Source: RUG563 sp045589355 | GTDB lineage: Bacteria > Bacillota > Clostridia > Christensenellales > Aristaeellaceae | Assembly (NCBI GenBank): GCA_045589355.1 | Contig: JAZNOW010000069.1 | Coordinates: 124,001-188,000, forward strand | Direction of reading: 5' to 3' | DNA: 64,000 bases | Shown here: one piece after another, positions 17,996-26,279 of the stretch | How positions within the stretch are numbered: position 1 is the first letter of the stretch | How the letters are laid out: each line of letters opens with the position of its first letter | The notes under the pieces: model-generated | What the model was told of the DNA's origin: nothing | Databases searched by the model: none | Seen by the model: the letters and a program-made list of their open reading frames with translations, nothing else | Made by a program: the position numbers and the translations under genes

Positions 17996-18029
17996 CAAAA
18001 TTCTACAGGCTTCGTTGAGATTCGTCCTT

Positions 18030-18058
18030 ATTCTACGCACATTTGTGTTTTCTGTCAA
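18030..18058 (-). promoter_or_regulatory. Promoter of glycine riboswitch transcript
   Basis: On the minus strand TTGACA (18058-18053) and TAGAAT (18035-18030) are 17 bases apart, about 35 bases before the aptamer. Confidence 0.75.
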
Positions 18059-18134
18059 TACACTTTCTGTATTTATCCTGTACTTACCCAGCATCTTCTG
18101 TCACCCAATTGCTCGTTTTTGCCCTTTTGATTGA

Positions 18135-18164
18135 TTGACAGAACAAGCATCGGAATGGTATGTT
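18135..18164 (+). promoter_or_regulatory. Promoter of the epimerase-like gene
   Basis: TTGACA (18135-18140) and TATGTT (18159-18164) are 18 bases apart, 44 bases before the start codon. Confidence 0.5.
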
Positions 18165-18208
18165 TAAATAACAAAAAAATGAATGAAAAACGTCAGGAGG
18201 TTTTTCTT

Positions 18209-19150
18209 ATGCGCATTTTTGTCACCGGCGGCACCGGCAACATCGGCCAATACGTTACCCTCGCTCTTTTGGAAAGGGGCCATCAGGTCAGGCTGCTCAC
18301 CCGCAACGCCTCCCGCACTCCTGCCTGGCAGCAGATGGAAAACGCGGAAGTGGTTGAAGGCAACATGCTGCAGCTGGATCTGTTGGAAAAATGTGTGCAG
18401 GGCTGTGACGCCGTGATCCACATCGCCCTTGGCTGGGGCAACGATCCCGTGGAAATGCTGGAAAATGATACCCGGGTCACCGCTCACCTTCTGGATGTTT
18501 CGGAAAAGGCCGGGGTGAAAAATTTCATCTTCACTTCTTCCACCGCAGCCACCGGCCCCATGGGCAGGGTGATGGACGAAAACGTACTCCGCATCCCCAC
18601 CGATCTCTACGGCGCCACCAAGGCCGCCACGGAAATGTACCTGCTGGGGTTCCGCCAGTATTACAGAAAGCAGGGCGGATATGGCGAAAAAGTGCAGATG
18701 CGGCGCAACATTATCCGCCCCGGCTACACCTTCTCCAATCCTGCCGTACCCGGCGGCGCCTCCCAGTCCGACGTCCGGTTCAAGAAAATCGCCGATGCCA
18801 TCGTCAACAACCGGGATATGGAATTCCCAGCCTTCGACGGCACCCAGTTCATCTCCTCCGGGCAAATTGCCCAGCTGTATGTGAAGCTGGTGGAAAGCGA
18901 TCTGAACGAAGAGATCTTCTTCGCATTAGGCAACCGGTTCATCACCTGGTATGAAATTGCCCTGGCCGCCAGGGAAATGATGCCGCAATACACGGGCACC
19001 ATCACCGCCGTGGGTGAAAAAGGCACCCCCGATTTGTATGTGGTGGATAAGATGAAGAAGGTATTCGGCCTGTCCTTTGACGGCTGGGACGACCTGAAAG
19101 ACCATATCCGCTGGAATCTGGAACAGGCCATGGCCCGAAAAAACCAATAA
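18209..19150 (+). CDS. NAD-dependent epimerase/dehydratase (extended SDR family)
   Basis: A 313-residue cytoplasmic SDR protein. It opens with the NAD(P)-binding motif FVTGGTGNIGQYV, has a mid-region FTSSTAATG and the catalytic YGATK (Tyr-x3-Lys). Members epimerise, dehydrate or reduce nucleotide sugars or other substrates. No sugar genes lie next to it, so the substrate is unknown. CAGGAGG lies eight bases before the ATG at 18209. Monocistronic, with an own promoter and a shared terminator. Confidence 0.85.
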   Translation: MRIFVTGGTGNIGQYVTLALLERGHQVRLLTRNASRTPAWQQMENAEVVEGNMLQLDLLEKCVQGCDAVIHIALGWGNDPVEMLENDTRVTAHLLDVSEKAGVKNFIFTSSTAATGPMGRVMDENVLRIPTDLYGATKAATEMYLLGFRQYYRKQGGYGEKVQMRRNIIRPGYTFSNPAVPGGASQSDVRFKKIADAIVNNRDMEFPAFDGTQFISSGQIAQLYVKLVESDLNEEIFFALGNRFITWYEIALAAREMMPQYTGTITAVGEKGTPDLYVVDKMKKVFGLSFDGWDDLKDHIRWNLEQAMARKNQ

Positions 19151-19157
19151 GCAAACG

Positions 19158-19188
19158 AAAACGCTGCTGCAAATTGCAACAGCGTTTT
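19158..19188. terminator. Bidirectional terminator between convergent genes
   Basis: AAAACGCTG pairs with CAGCGTTTT, with an inner TGCAA/TTGCA pair. It serves the epimerase-like gene and possibly the convergent DUF4153 gene. Confidence 0.7.
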
Positions 19189-19191
19189 ATG

Positions 19192-20985
19192 CTATTCCGC
19201 CTCTGGGGTCAACAGCCAGCCGGAAATGCTCACAGAGCCGTCAATATCGCTTTCATCCTCCCGGTGATAGCGAATCAGGCTCAGCCGATCCACATGGAAT
19301 ACTTTCCCGGAAGGAAAAGTGATTTTATCTTCAAGAAGAGGCACATCCTTTTCCCGGCTGCATACCATGCCGTTCAGCAAAACGGAAAGATCGGCTTTTT
19401 CCCCATCCATCACCAGTTCCACCATCCCCGACACTTGCAGGGGCGATTGCTGAAGGTGGCTTTCTTCCGCCAACTGCAAAAGCACAGGCAGATTGCAGAT
19501 GATCTCTTCCGTTCCATCATCGTCCGCATATTGCTCCACAATCACATACCGGGCATAATCATACCCTCTGGTATCCAGCATCATGGGATGGGCGCTCCCC
19601 ACAAAATCGTAACTACGGCTGTACCAGGTTTCCTTTTCCACCGGTTTTGCAAACCCCAGCAATTCTTCTTTCACTACAGAATTTCCCCAAAACCTCGGAT
19701 AGGAATCGGTTTCCTCTTTTTCCGCCAGTTCCTTTTGCTGGGCCTGCAGGCGGGCTGTCAGGCTGCCTTCCCGGGCATCCGCCTGAATCAAATATTCAAC
19801 GGCGGACCAGATGATTTTTCGGTCCTCCCATTGCGCATCGGAATTGGGCAGGATATATCCGTCTTCCCCCAGCATATCATTGCGCACAAGAGCCGCCTCC
19901 AGCCGGGCTTCCTGATTCCAGACCGCCAGGTTTTGGGCATTCAGGGGCGTGCAGAAAAAGAAAAGAGCCGCACACGCCACCGCCGGAAAGAACCAACGGA
20001 TGTTTTTCCCAAATAGCTTCCATGCAAGCACGGCCACACACACCGCTGTCCACACCATGCCAAGGATGCGTGCCTCCGTCAGGCCGTAGGCTGCCGCACG
20101 GATGTATACCCCAATGCCTTGAGCCACCACCACGGGAATCAGGAAATAACCGCCCCACTTTTTAAACCAGCGGCTCAGCTTGTTTTCCTCCCCGGTCAGG
20201 GAAAGATGCAGGCCCACAAAGCCCGTCAGGGTCAAAATGGCATAGGGGTTCATTTCCCCCACCGGCATCTGCAAAGTGATCAGTATTTTGCCCACATATA
20301 AAAGCAAAATTGCCACCAGCACCAAGTAAATGGGCAACAGCACATAGCTGCAGAATTTCCGGAACAGGCTTTCTTTTTCCTCATCCGCTTCCGGCAATCC
20401 CCCTAAAAACAGCCACGGCGCAATCAAAACAAAGCAAATAATGGCACCCAGCGTGGTTACAAAGCTTCTTACCCAATATGCAGCGCTTGAAAACAGCAGG
20501 GAAAACACCGCTTCGCTGCACAATGTCACCGCCACATACACAACCGCGGCAATCCCCATCGAGACAAAGAAGGTGCCAAGCACCCGGCAAAAATGCCTTT
20601 CCCTGTTTTCCTTTGGCAATATGCCATGACAAGAAAGGGCAGCGGATGCCACGATAAACCCTGCCAAAGCAAATTCCGCCCGGCATAAAAAGCCCAGCCC
20701 GGCCCCGGCCACTGCCGCAAGCCAGGGGATGAAGGCCGGAAAAGCATACTTCTTCCGCAGGCACACCGCCGCCGTGGCAAAGCCAAGGGCCGTCACCAGC
20801 ATGCCCTGTAGCGTGATATACCATTGATTCGCCTTTTCATAAACCGGCGAGCCAAATTCATAGTTCCTTACCGTTATTTCCCATCCGATGGTTACCAGCA
20901 CCAGCAGCACACAGCAAAGGGCGCTGGGCAAAAACTGCCGCCAGAATTTACGGGTGATTTTTCCCGGCTGGAATGAAATTTTCAT
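19192..20985 (-). CDS. DUF4153 family membrane protein
   Basis: A 597-residue protein with about ten to twelve hydrophobic helices in residues 15-370, then a soluble C-terminal part of about 220 residues outside the helices. The region YVLLPIYLVLVAILLLYVGK followed by ILITLQMPVGEMNPYA matches the conserved core of DUF4153 proteins. The family role is unknown; members are found beside many regulators. AAAGGAGGGAGCGTT before the ATG at 20985 is an excellent ribosome site. It stands alone. Confidence 0.7.
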   Translation of the reverse strand: MKISFQPGKITRKFWRQFLPSALCCVLLVLVTIGWEITVRNYEFGSPVYEKANQWYITLQGMLVTALGFATAAVCLRKKYAFPAFIPWLAAVAGAGLGFLCRAEFALAGFIVASAALSCHGILPKENRERHFCRVLGTFFVSMGIAAVVYVAVTLCSEAVFSLLFSSAAYWVRSFVTTLGAIICFVLIAPWLFLGGLPEADEEKESLFRKFCSYVLLPIYLVLVAILLLYVGKILITLQMPVGEMNPYAILTLTGFVGLHLSLTGEENKLSRWFKKWGGYFLIPVVVAQGIGVYIRAAAYGLTEARILGMVWTAVCVAVLAWKLFGKNIRWFFPAVACAALFFFCTPLNAQNLAVWNQEARLEAALVRNDMLGEDGYILPNSDAQWEDRKIIWSAVEYLIQADAREGSLTARLQAQQKELAEKEETDSYPRFWGNSVVKEELLGFAKPVEKETWYSRSYDFVGSAHPMMLDTRGYDYARYVIVEQYADDDGTEEIICNLPVLLQLAEESHLQQSPLQVSGMVELVMDGEKADLSVLLNGMVCSREKDVPLLEDKITFPSGKVFHVDRLSLIRYHREDESDIDGSVSISGWLLTPEAE

Positions 20986-21067
20986 AACGCTCCCTCCTTT
21001 ATTCCAGTGTAACAAGGGAGAATTGTGCTGTCAATCCGTACTGGAAGAATTTACAATCCACAAAAAA

Positions 21068-21096
21068 AGAACCGGCTCTGCACCGGTTCTTTTCCT
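21068..21096. terminator. Terminator between DUF4153 gene and aqpZ
   Basis: AGAACCGG (21068-21075) pairs with CCGGTTCT (21083-21090); on the minus strand it ends with a T-rich run, so it ends the aqpZ transcript. Confidence 0.85.
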
Positions 21097-21102
21097 GAAG
21101 CA

Positions 21103-21765
21103 TTACTTTTCAGTGGACAGGAACTTGTAGGTCAGGGCAGCCAGCACGCCGCCAACCAAGGGAGCCAGGATGAACACCCACACGTTCTTCAACTCTTCGC
21201 CGCCAACGAACAGGGCGGGGCCGAAGGAGCGGGCGGGGTTGACGGAAGTGCCGGTGAAGGAGATGCCCAGGATGTGCACCAGCACCAGAGACAGGCCGAT
21301 CACGATACCGGCCACAGCGCCGTTTTCCTGCTTGCTGGTCACGCCCAGGATGGCGATGACGAACACGAAGGTCAGGATCACTTCAATCACGAAGGACAGG
21401 CCCACATTGCTGTCATACAGGTGGTTGGCGCCCAGGCCGCTGTCCACGCCCACGATGGCCATCAGAACCGCAGCACCGGCGATGGCGCCCAGGAACTGGC
21501 TGACCACATAGCCGATGAAATCCTTCAGGGTCATTTTGCCGTTCACCAGCATGGCGATGGAAACGGCGGGGTTGATATGGCAGCCGGAGATGTTGCCGAT
21601 GGAATAAGCCATGGCCACGATCACCAGGCCGAAGGCCAGAGCGGTGAGCAGGTAGCCGGTACCGGCGGCAGCATTGCAGCCCACCACGGCGGCGGTGCCG
21701 CAGGCAAACAGCACCAGCACGAACGTGCCAATGAATTCAGCCACATACTTTTTGATAGCAGTCAT
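21103..21765 (-). CDS. aqpZ: Aquaporin Z, water channel
   Basis: A 220-residue MIP family channel with six helices and two NPA loops (HINPAVS and SVNPARS). The selectivity filter residues of AqpZ are kept: Phe in ALAFG, His in VLVHI, Thr in FTGTSVNPA and the Arg after the second NPA. That filter fits water rather than glycerol. A GGAGGAATTTTT Shine-Dalgarno precedes the ATG. It is monocistronic. The role is osmotic water balance across the membrane. Confidence 0.93.
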   Translation of the reverse strand: MTAIKKYVAEFIGTFVLVLFACGTAAVVGCNAAAGTGYLLTALAFGLVIVAMAYSIGNISGCHINPAVSIAMLVNGKMTLKDFIGYVVSQFLGAIAGAAVLMAIVGVDSGLGANHLYDSNVGLSFVIEVILTFVFVIAILGVTSKQENGAVAGIVIGLSLVLVHILGISFTGTSVNPARSFGPALFVGGEELKNVWVFILAPLVGGVLAALTYKFLSTEK

Positions 21766-21868
21766 TGTAAAAATTCCTCCTTTTGTGTTATGAGCATACG
21801 CTCAACTTTTTTATTATATAACGGTCGGATACAAAAAGCAAGTGCAGGAATCCCCTGCACCTGCCCTT

Positions 21869-22381
21869 TTATTGTATTGCTTTATCCATCCGCTGCACCA
21901 CTTTGACAAGCGGCATGATCATGATGCCGCACACAAGATTGGAACAGCCGTGGATCAGGTCATAGGGAAAACCGTATGCAATCCACGCCAGCATGCCCGC
22001 CCAGTCAAGACCGGAAATCAGCGCATGGGCCGGTGCGTACAGGATGCCGTACAAAAAGCCGTGGGCCGCGCAGACCAGCGCATACGCAAATGCCGCCGTC
22101 CTTGGCTTCATGTTCCTTGGCAGCAGCATCACCGCACCCCACAATACCGTCCAGATATACAGGTACGGCAGCCACCAGGCGCCAAACCCGCCCAGCAGTC
22201 CTTCCAGCAAAACAAACGTGTAAAGCGGATACAGGGCCTGTCTGCGATAGACCACTGTGATGACCACAATGAAAATGCCCGTCAGGTGGATGTTGGGCAA
22301 GGCGCTCATAGCCTGCCGCGCCACATACATCAGCGCCCCCAGCAAGCCAAAAACGGCCATGCGGTTAACCGTCAGTTTCAC
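21869..22381 (-). CDS. ECF transporter S component, probable cobalamin-type
   Basis: A 170-residue, six-helix membrane protein of ECF-S type, starting MKLTVNRMAVFGLLGALMYV with the conserved early Ala/Gly-rich helix, and a later LPYLYIWTVLWGAVML. S components bind one vitamin and dock on a shared EcfAT module, which is not in this window. The cobalamin riboswitch on the same transcript makes vitamin B12 the likely substrate. The start is GTG overlapping the stop of the DUF4430 gene (GTGA), which implies translational coupling; AAGGTGG precedes it. Confidence 0.75.
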   Translation of the reverse strand: MKLTVNRMAVFGLLGALMYVARQAMSALPNIHLTGIFIVVITVVYRRQALYPLYTFVLLEGLLGGFGAWWLPYLYIWTVLWGAVMLLPRNMKPRTAAFAYALVCAAHGFLYGILYAPAHALISGLDWAGMLAWIAYGFPYDLIHGCSNLVCGIMIMPLVKVVQRMDKAIQ

Positions 22382-22827
22382 TTTTCCACCTTCATCATGT
22401 AGGTGCTGCCCTGGGTGATTTCCGTCACATCGACGCCGGTCATGGCGTACTGGCCGTCAATGTAGAAGGCCCAATAGGTCTGGTCCGCATCGTAATCGGC
22501 CACAATGCCGTTCACTTTCTTCACATACAGGCCATAATCGCCCATCTCGCCTTCCACGATTTTTTCGTCCATCAGCGCTTCGCCCACCATTTTCCTGTCC
22601 GTTTTTACGGTGATGGCGGTTTCGTTGCCGTCTTTGTCGCAGATCACAAAGGGAAATTCCACTGCGCCCCGGCCCACCACATCGCCGTTTTTCACAATGG
22701 CAGCGGTATCGGGCGCCGCTTTCTTTCCGCCGATTACGCCCGTTGCAAACAGTGCCGCCACCGCCAGCGCCACCACGCAAAGAACGATCAGCAGAAGGGT
22801 TACTTTGTTGTTCTTCTTCTGGTTCAT
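22378..22827 (-). CDS. Membrane-anchored DUF4430 protein (transcobalamin-like domain)
   Basis: A 149-residue protein. Residues about 9-29 form an N-terminal hydrophobic anchor (TLLLIVLCVVALAVAALF); the rest is exported and matches DUF4430: AITVKTDRKMVGEALMDEKI, GDYGLYVKKVNGIVADYDA, and YWAFYIDGQYAMTGVD with a late TYMMKVEK. DUF4430 is related to the C-terminal beta-domain of transcobalamin and intrinsic factor. With the upstream cobalamin riboswitch and the overlapping ECF S gene I infer it captures a corrinoid at the cell surface. The start at 22827 is set by AAGGAG ten bases before; the frame stays open into the riboswitch and should not be annotated there. Confidence 0.8.
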   Translation of the reverse strand: MNQKKNNKVTLLLIVLCVVALAVAALFATGVIGGKKAAPDTAAIVKNGDVVGRGAVEFPFVICDKDGNETAITVKTDRKMVGEALMDEKIVEGEMGDYGLYVKKVNGIVADYDADQTYWAFYIDGQYAMTGVDVTEITQGSTYMMKVEK

Positions 22828-22884
22828 TTCTTTCGTCTCCTTATTTTGTTTTTCCTGTCTTCTCTTTCCTGCCGGCGCTCGCGG

Positions 22885-23067
22885 CATATGGTAAAAAAGC
22901 AGGCTTCGGCCTTGCAAATATTCCGGCTCGGCAGCCCTTCCCCGCCTTCTCAGCCTTTGGCCAATGGCACTTTGCGGCATGCGGTACAGCCGCTCAGGGA
23001 AAGGGGGTTCATCTGCCTTACGGCGACGGGCTCGCACAGGTTTTGCACCTGTTTCCTTGCTCAGCCA
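22885..23067 (-). ncRNA. Cobalamin riboswitch
   Basis: The minus strand reads GCTTGGTGGCTGAGCAAGG, AACAGGTGCAAAACCTG, GTGCCATTGGCC and later GGCGGGGAAGGGCTGCCGAGCC. These match the ordered landmarks of the cobalamin (B12) riboswitch, including the paired stems around the GCAAA loop. It begins near the transcription start and ends about 60 bases before the DUF4430 gene, so the DUF4430-ECF S pair is under B12 control. Confidence 0.9.
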
Positions 23068-23073
23068 CCAAGC

Positions 23074-23102
23074 ACTATACCACGTTTCCGTTCAAAATGC
23101 AA
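23074..23102 (-). promoter_or_regulatory. Promoter of cobalamin riboswitch transcript
   Basis: On the minus strand TTGCAT (23102-23097) and TATAGT (23079-23074) are 17 bases apart. Confidence 0.7.
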
Positions 23103-23138
23103 TTGTATACAAAATACAGGAAAAAGACAGAAAACACC

Positions 23139-23167
23139 TTGACGCTGAAAAAAAGCGGTACTATAAT
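23139..23167 (+). promoter_or_regulatory. Promoter of T-box transcript
   Basis: TTGACG (23139-23144) and TATAAT (23162-23167) are 17 bases apart. It is divergent from the cobalamin promoter with about 36 bases between their -35 boxes. Confidence 0.85.
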
Positions 23168-23169
23168 TT

Positions 23170-23452
23170 CAGCCATAAAGACGATGACGGAGTAACGTGG
23201 CTGTTATCCCCTTTCTGCAGAGAGCTTCCGGACGGTGAAAGGAAGTGAAAGGCAACAGTGAATTCTGCTCCACAGTTGCCCGGCTGAAACTGTTTTTGCA
23301 GTAAGTAGGCTGGGACGGCAAGGGCCGTTATCCCCCAAGGCAATCATAGTTGCCGAAGGCCGGTGCATGCACCGGTGAACAGAGGTGGTACCGCGTTTTA
23401 TCAACGCCCTCTTCTTTCTGATTTCAGAAAGGGAAGATGGGCGTTTTTTGTT
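23170..23452 (+). ncRNA. T-box leader of aromatic-type amino acid ABC transporter
   Basis: The leader shows the stem I start CAGCC (paired with GGCTG at 23282-23286), AGTA, the AGAGAGC bulge, GGTG loop, the specifier segment GAATTCTGCTCC (23260-23271), and the T-box AGAGGTGGTACCGCG (23381-23395), followed by the terminator stem AACGCCC...GGGCGTT with T-run (23403-23450). The specifier codon cannot be fixed without folding. UUC (Phe, 23263-23265) lies directly after GAA; no Trp UGG or Tyr UAC/UAU is in the expected segment. Confidence 0.92.
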
Positions 23453-23509
23453 TCGTTTCACGCGGGGGATTACCCGTATGGATAAATTTTGCAAACGGAG
23501 GAAACTACA

Positions 23510-24463
23510 ATGAAAAAGCTCGTATCTCTGGCTCTGGTTCTGATGATGGTTCTGTGTGCCCTGCCCGCCCTGGCAGAAGGCCCCTATAAAGTAGGCATTT
23601 GCCAGCTGGCCCCCCACCCCGCCCTGGATGACGCCACCAACGGCTTTATGGACGCCCTGAAGGAAGAACTGGGCGAAGAAAACGTGGAATTTGACCTGCA
23701 GAACGCCGCCGGCGAATCCAACACCTGTGCTTTGATCATCAACTCTTTTGTCAACGACGAAACCGACCTGATCCTTGGCAATGCCACCGCTGCTCTCCAG
23801 GCCGCCGCTGTTGCTACCGATGAAATTCCCGTATTGGGCACCGCCATCACCGAATACGGTGTGGCCCTGGAGACGGAACTGGTCAACGGCTGCGTGGGCG
23901 GCAACATCTCCGGCACGTCCGACCTGGCTCCCCTGGACCAGCAGGCCGACATGATCCTCACCCTCTTCCCCGAAGCCAAGAAGGTGGGCATCCTCTACTG
24001 CTCTGCCGAACCCAACTCCATCTATCAGGTAAACACCGTGAAGGCTTACCTGGAAGGCAAGGGCATTGAAGCCACGCTCTATCCCTTCACTGACACCAAC
24101 GACGCACCTGCCATTACCCAGTCTGCCTGCTCCAATTCCGACGTGATCTACGTGCCCACCGATAACGTGGTAGCCGCCAACACCGGCATCATCGACAACA
24201 TCTGCCAGCCTGCCGGCGTTCCTGTCATTGCCGGTGAAGCGGGCATCTGCTCCGGCTGCGGCGTGGCCACGCTGTCCATCGATTATTACGAACTGGGCCG
24301 CATCACCGGCAAGATGGCTGCCAAGGTGCTCAAGGGTGAAGCCAACGTAGGCGAAATGCCCATCGAATACTATCCCGCCCCCGTTGCCATGTACAACCCC
24401 GTGATCTGCGAAGCCCTGGGCGTGACCGTTCCCGCCGACTATGTGGCCCTGGACGTGGAATAA
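23510..24463 (+). CDS. ABC transporter substrate-binding protein (TrpX-like)
   Basis: A 317-residue exported binding protein of the ABC_sub_bind family (TrpX type). Residues 1-22 form a signal peptide (MKKLVSLALVLMMVLCALPA, cut near ALA-EGP). The core begins YKVGICQLAPHPALDDATNG, a hallmark of the family, and has a GVALETELVNGCVGGNISGT stretch lining the ligand cleft. No clear lipobox is seen. Members feed tryptophan, tyrosine or related aromatic compounds to the permease encoded next. CGGAGGAAA precedes the ATG at 23510. It is the first gene of a three-gene operon under a T-box. Confidence 0.88.
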   Translation: MKKLVSLALVLMMVLCALPALAEGPYKVGICQLAPHPALDDATNGFMDALKEELGEENVEFDLQNAAGESNTCALIINSFVNDETDLILGNATAALQAAAVATDEIPVLGTAITEYGVALETELVNGCVGGNISGTSDLAPLDQQADMILTLFPEAKKVGILYCSAEPNSIYQVNTVKAYLEGKGIEATLYPFTDTNDAPAITQSACSNSDVIYVPTDNVVAANTGIIDNICQPAGVPVIAGEAGICSGCGVATLSIDYYELGRITGKMAAKVLKGEANVGEMPIEYYPAPVAMYNPVICEALGVTVPADYVALDVE

Positions 24464-24502
24464 TTTCAACAAACAATCATTACAAGTAATGGAGGATTCA
24501 CC

Positions 24503-25444
24503 GTGACAAGCTTCATCAATGCACTGCCCGGTGCCCTGTCCCAAGGGCTGATCTGGGGCATTATGGCCATCGGCCTGTACATCACCTACCGGCTTCTGGA
24601 TGTTGCCGATCTTACCGTGGACGGCAGTTTCTGCACCGGCGGCGCTGTATGCGTGATGCTCATTCTGGGCGGCTGCAACTTCTGGCTGGCCATTCTCATT
24701 GCACTGCTGGCCGGTATGCTGGCAGGGTTTGTCACGGGTATTCTTCATACCGGCTGTGGCATTCCTGCCATCCTGTCCGGTATTCTTACACAGCTTGCGC
24801 TTTGGAGCTGCAACCTGGCCATCATGGGTTTTGCCGCCACCAAATCTCTGAAAATAAACAAGCATCAGGTGCTGGTTTCCATGCGCTATCTTTCTGATGT
24901 TGTCAAGGGAAAACAGCCCTTCTACATGCATCCCATTTTCACCATCAGCATTGCCACTGTGATCATCATTGCCATCCTGTACTGGTTCTTTGGTACGGAG
25001 TTGGGTTCTTCCCTGCGTGCCACCGGCGCCAACCCCAACATGGCAAGGGCCCAGGGCATCAATACCAACCGCAACAAGGTGCTGGGGCTGATGCTCTCCA
25101 ACGGTCTGGTGGCCCTTTCCGGTGCCCTGCTCAGCCAGTATCAGGGTTCCGCAGAAATCAACATGGGCCGCGGCGCCATCGTCATCGGCCTGGCTGCCGT
25201 CATCATTGGTGAAGTGGTATTTGGCAAGCTGTTCAAGAATTTCGCTCTTAAACTGCTTTCTATCTCCATCGGTTCCGTTCTCTACTACGTCATTCTTCAG
25301 GCAGTCATTGAATTCAGCAATATCAACCCCAATTTCCTCAAACTCCTGTCCGCCGTGATCGTTGCCCTGTTCCTGTCGGTGCCCTATTGGAAGAACAAGT
25401 GGTTTGCAAAGCCTGTAAAGAAGGGAGGCGCCAGCCGTGCTTGA
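24503..25444 (+). CDS. ABC transporter permease (TrpY-like)
   Basis: A 313-residue inner-membrane permease of the branched-chain-type fold (BPD_transp_2), with eight to ten hydrophobic helices. Motifs are GLIWGIMAIGLYITYRLLDV near the start, LTVDGSF, and ALGANPNMARAQGI-like GATGANPNMARAQGIN in the coupling region. It pairs with the binding protein before it and the ATPase after it. The start is GTG, with GGAGG seven bases ahead. It lies 39 bases after the binding-protein gene and overlaps the ATPase gene by eight bases. Confidence 0.9.
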   Translation: MTSFINALPGALSQGLIWGIMAIGLYITYRLLDVADLTVDGSFCTGGAVCVMLILGGCNFWLAILIALLAGMLAGFVTGILHTGCGIPAILSGILTQLALWSCNLAIMGFAATKSLKINKHQVLVSMRYLSDVVKGKQPFYMHPIFTISIATVIIIAILYWFFGTELGSSLRATGANPNMARAQGINTNRNKVLGLMLSNGLVALSGALLSQYQGSAEINMGRGAIVIGLAAVIIGEVVFGKLFKNFALKLLSISIGSVLYYVILQAVIEFSNINPNFLKLLSAVIVALFLSVPYWKNKWFAKPVKKGGASRA

Positions 25445-26231
25445 GATCAAAAACATTTCCAAAACGTTCAATGCCGGCACCATCAACGAAAAAACGGCGC
25501 TGAACAACGTCTCCCTCACCCTGAATGACGGCGATTTCGTTACCGTCATCGGCGGCAACGGCGCCGGCAAATCCACCCTGCTCAACGCCATCGCCGGCAC
25601 CTGGATGGTGGACGAAGGCAGCATCGTTATCGACGGCATCAACATCACCAAGCTGCCCGAACACAAGCGTGCCAGGTACATCGGCCGCGTGTTCCAGGAT
25701 CCCATGATGGGCACCGCCGCCACCATGCAGATCGAAGAAAACCTGGCCCTGGCCAAGCGCCGCGGCAAGAAGCGCACCCTGAAAGTGGGCATTACTCCCG
25801 CCGAACGGGAAGAATACAAAAAGGTGCTGAAGACGCTGGACCTGGGCCTGGAAGACCGGCTGACGGCCAAGGTGGGCCTGCTTTCCGGCGGCCAGCGCCA
25901 GGCGCTGACCCTTCTGATGGCCGCCCTGCAAAAGCCCAAGCTGCTTCTGCTGGACGAGCATACCGCCGCCCTGGACCCCAAAACGGCTGCCAAAGTGCTG
26001 GCCACCACGGAAAAAATCGTGGCCCGGGATCAGCTCACCACCGTTATGATCACCCACAACATGAAAGACGCCATTGCCCACGGCAACCGTCTGATCATGA
26101 TGTACGAAGGACAAATTGTGGTGGATATCTCCGGTGAAGAAAAGAAAAACCTGACCGTGGAATACCTGCTGCAGCTTTTCGAAAAAGCCAGCGGCCAGGC
26201 CCTTGCCAGCGACCGGATGCTGCTCAGCTGA
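25437..26231 (+). CDS. ABC transporter ATP-binding protein (TrpZ-like)
   Basis: A 264-residue ATPase with Walker A GGNGAGKST (about residues 39-47), Q-loop VFQDP, signature LSGGQRQ and Walker B LLLLDEHTAALD, then the H-loop ITHNMKDA. It drives the uptake of the amino acid bound by the first-gene product. The start is a GTG inside the end of the permease gene, with GGGAGG ten bases upstream. A strong terminator follows, so the operon has three genes. Confidence 0.94.
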   Translation: MLEIKNISKTFNAGTINEKTALNNVSLTLNDGDFVTVIGGNGAGKSTLLNAIAGTWMVDEGSIVIDGINITKLPEHKRARYIGRVFQDPMMGTAATMQIEENLALAKRRGKKRTLKVGITPAEREEYKKVLKTLDLGLEDRLTAKVGLLSGGQRQALTLLMAALQKPKLLLLDEHTAALDPKTAAKVLATTEKIVARDQLTTVMITHNMKDAIAHGNRLIMMYEGQIVVDISGEEKKNLTVEYLLQLFEKASGQALASDRMLLS

Positions 26232-26244
26232 CCGCAAAAAATAT

Positions 26245-26279
26245 CGGCGCTCCCCTTTTTCGGGAAGCGCCGTTTTTTT
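26245..26279 (+). terminator. Terminator of the ABC transporter operon
   Basis: CGGCGCT...AGCGCCG (26245-26272), with an inner CCC/GGG pair, followed by seven T. The minus-strand kinase gene ends next to it. Confidence 0.88.

Noticed and set aside
22828..23037. N-terminal extension of the DUF4430 gene
   Set aside because: The extra codons are the cobalamin riboswitch; a good ribosome site supports the later ATG at 22827.
23204..26008. A minus-strand open frame of about 934 codons across the ABC transporter operon
   Set aside because: It lies opposite three well-supported genes and contains His/Gly/Gln-rich nonsense protein.
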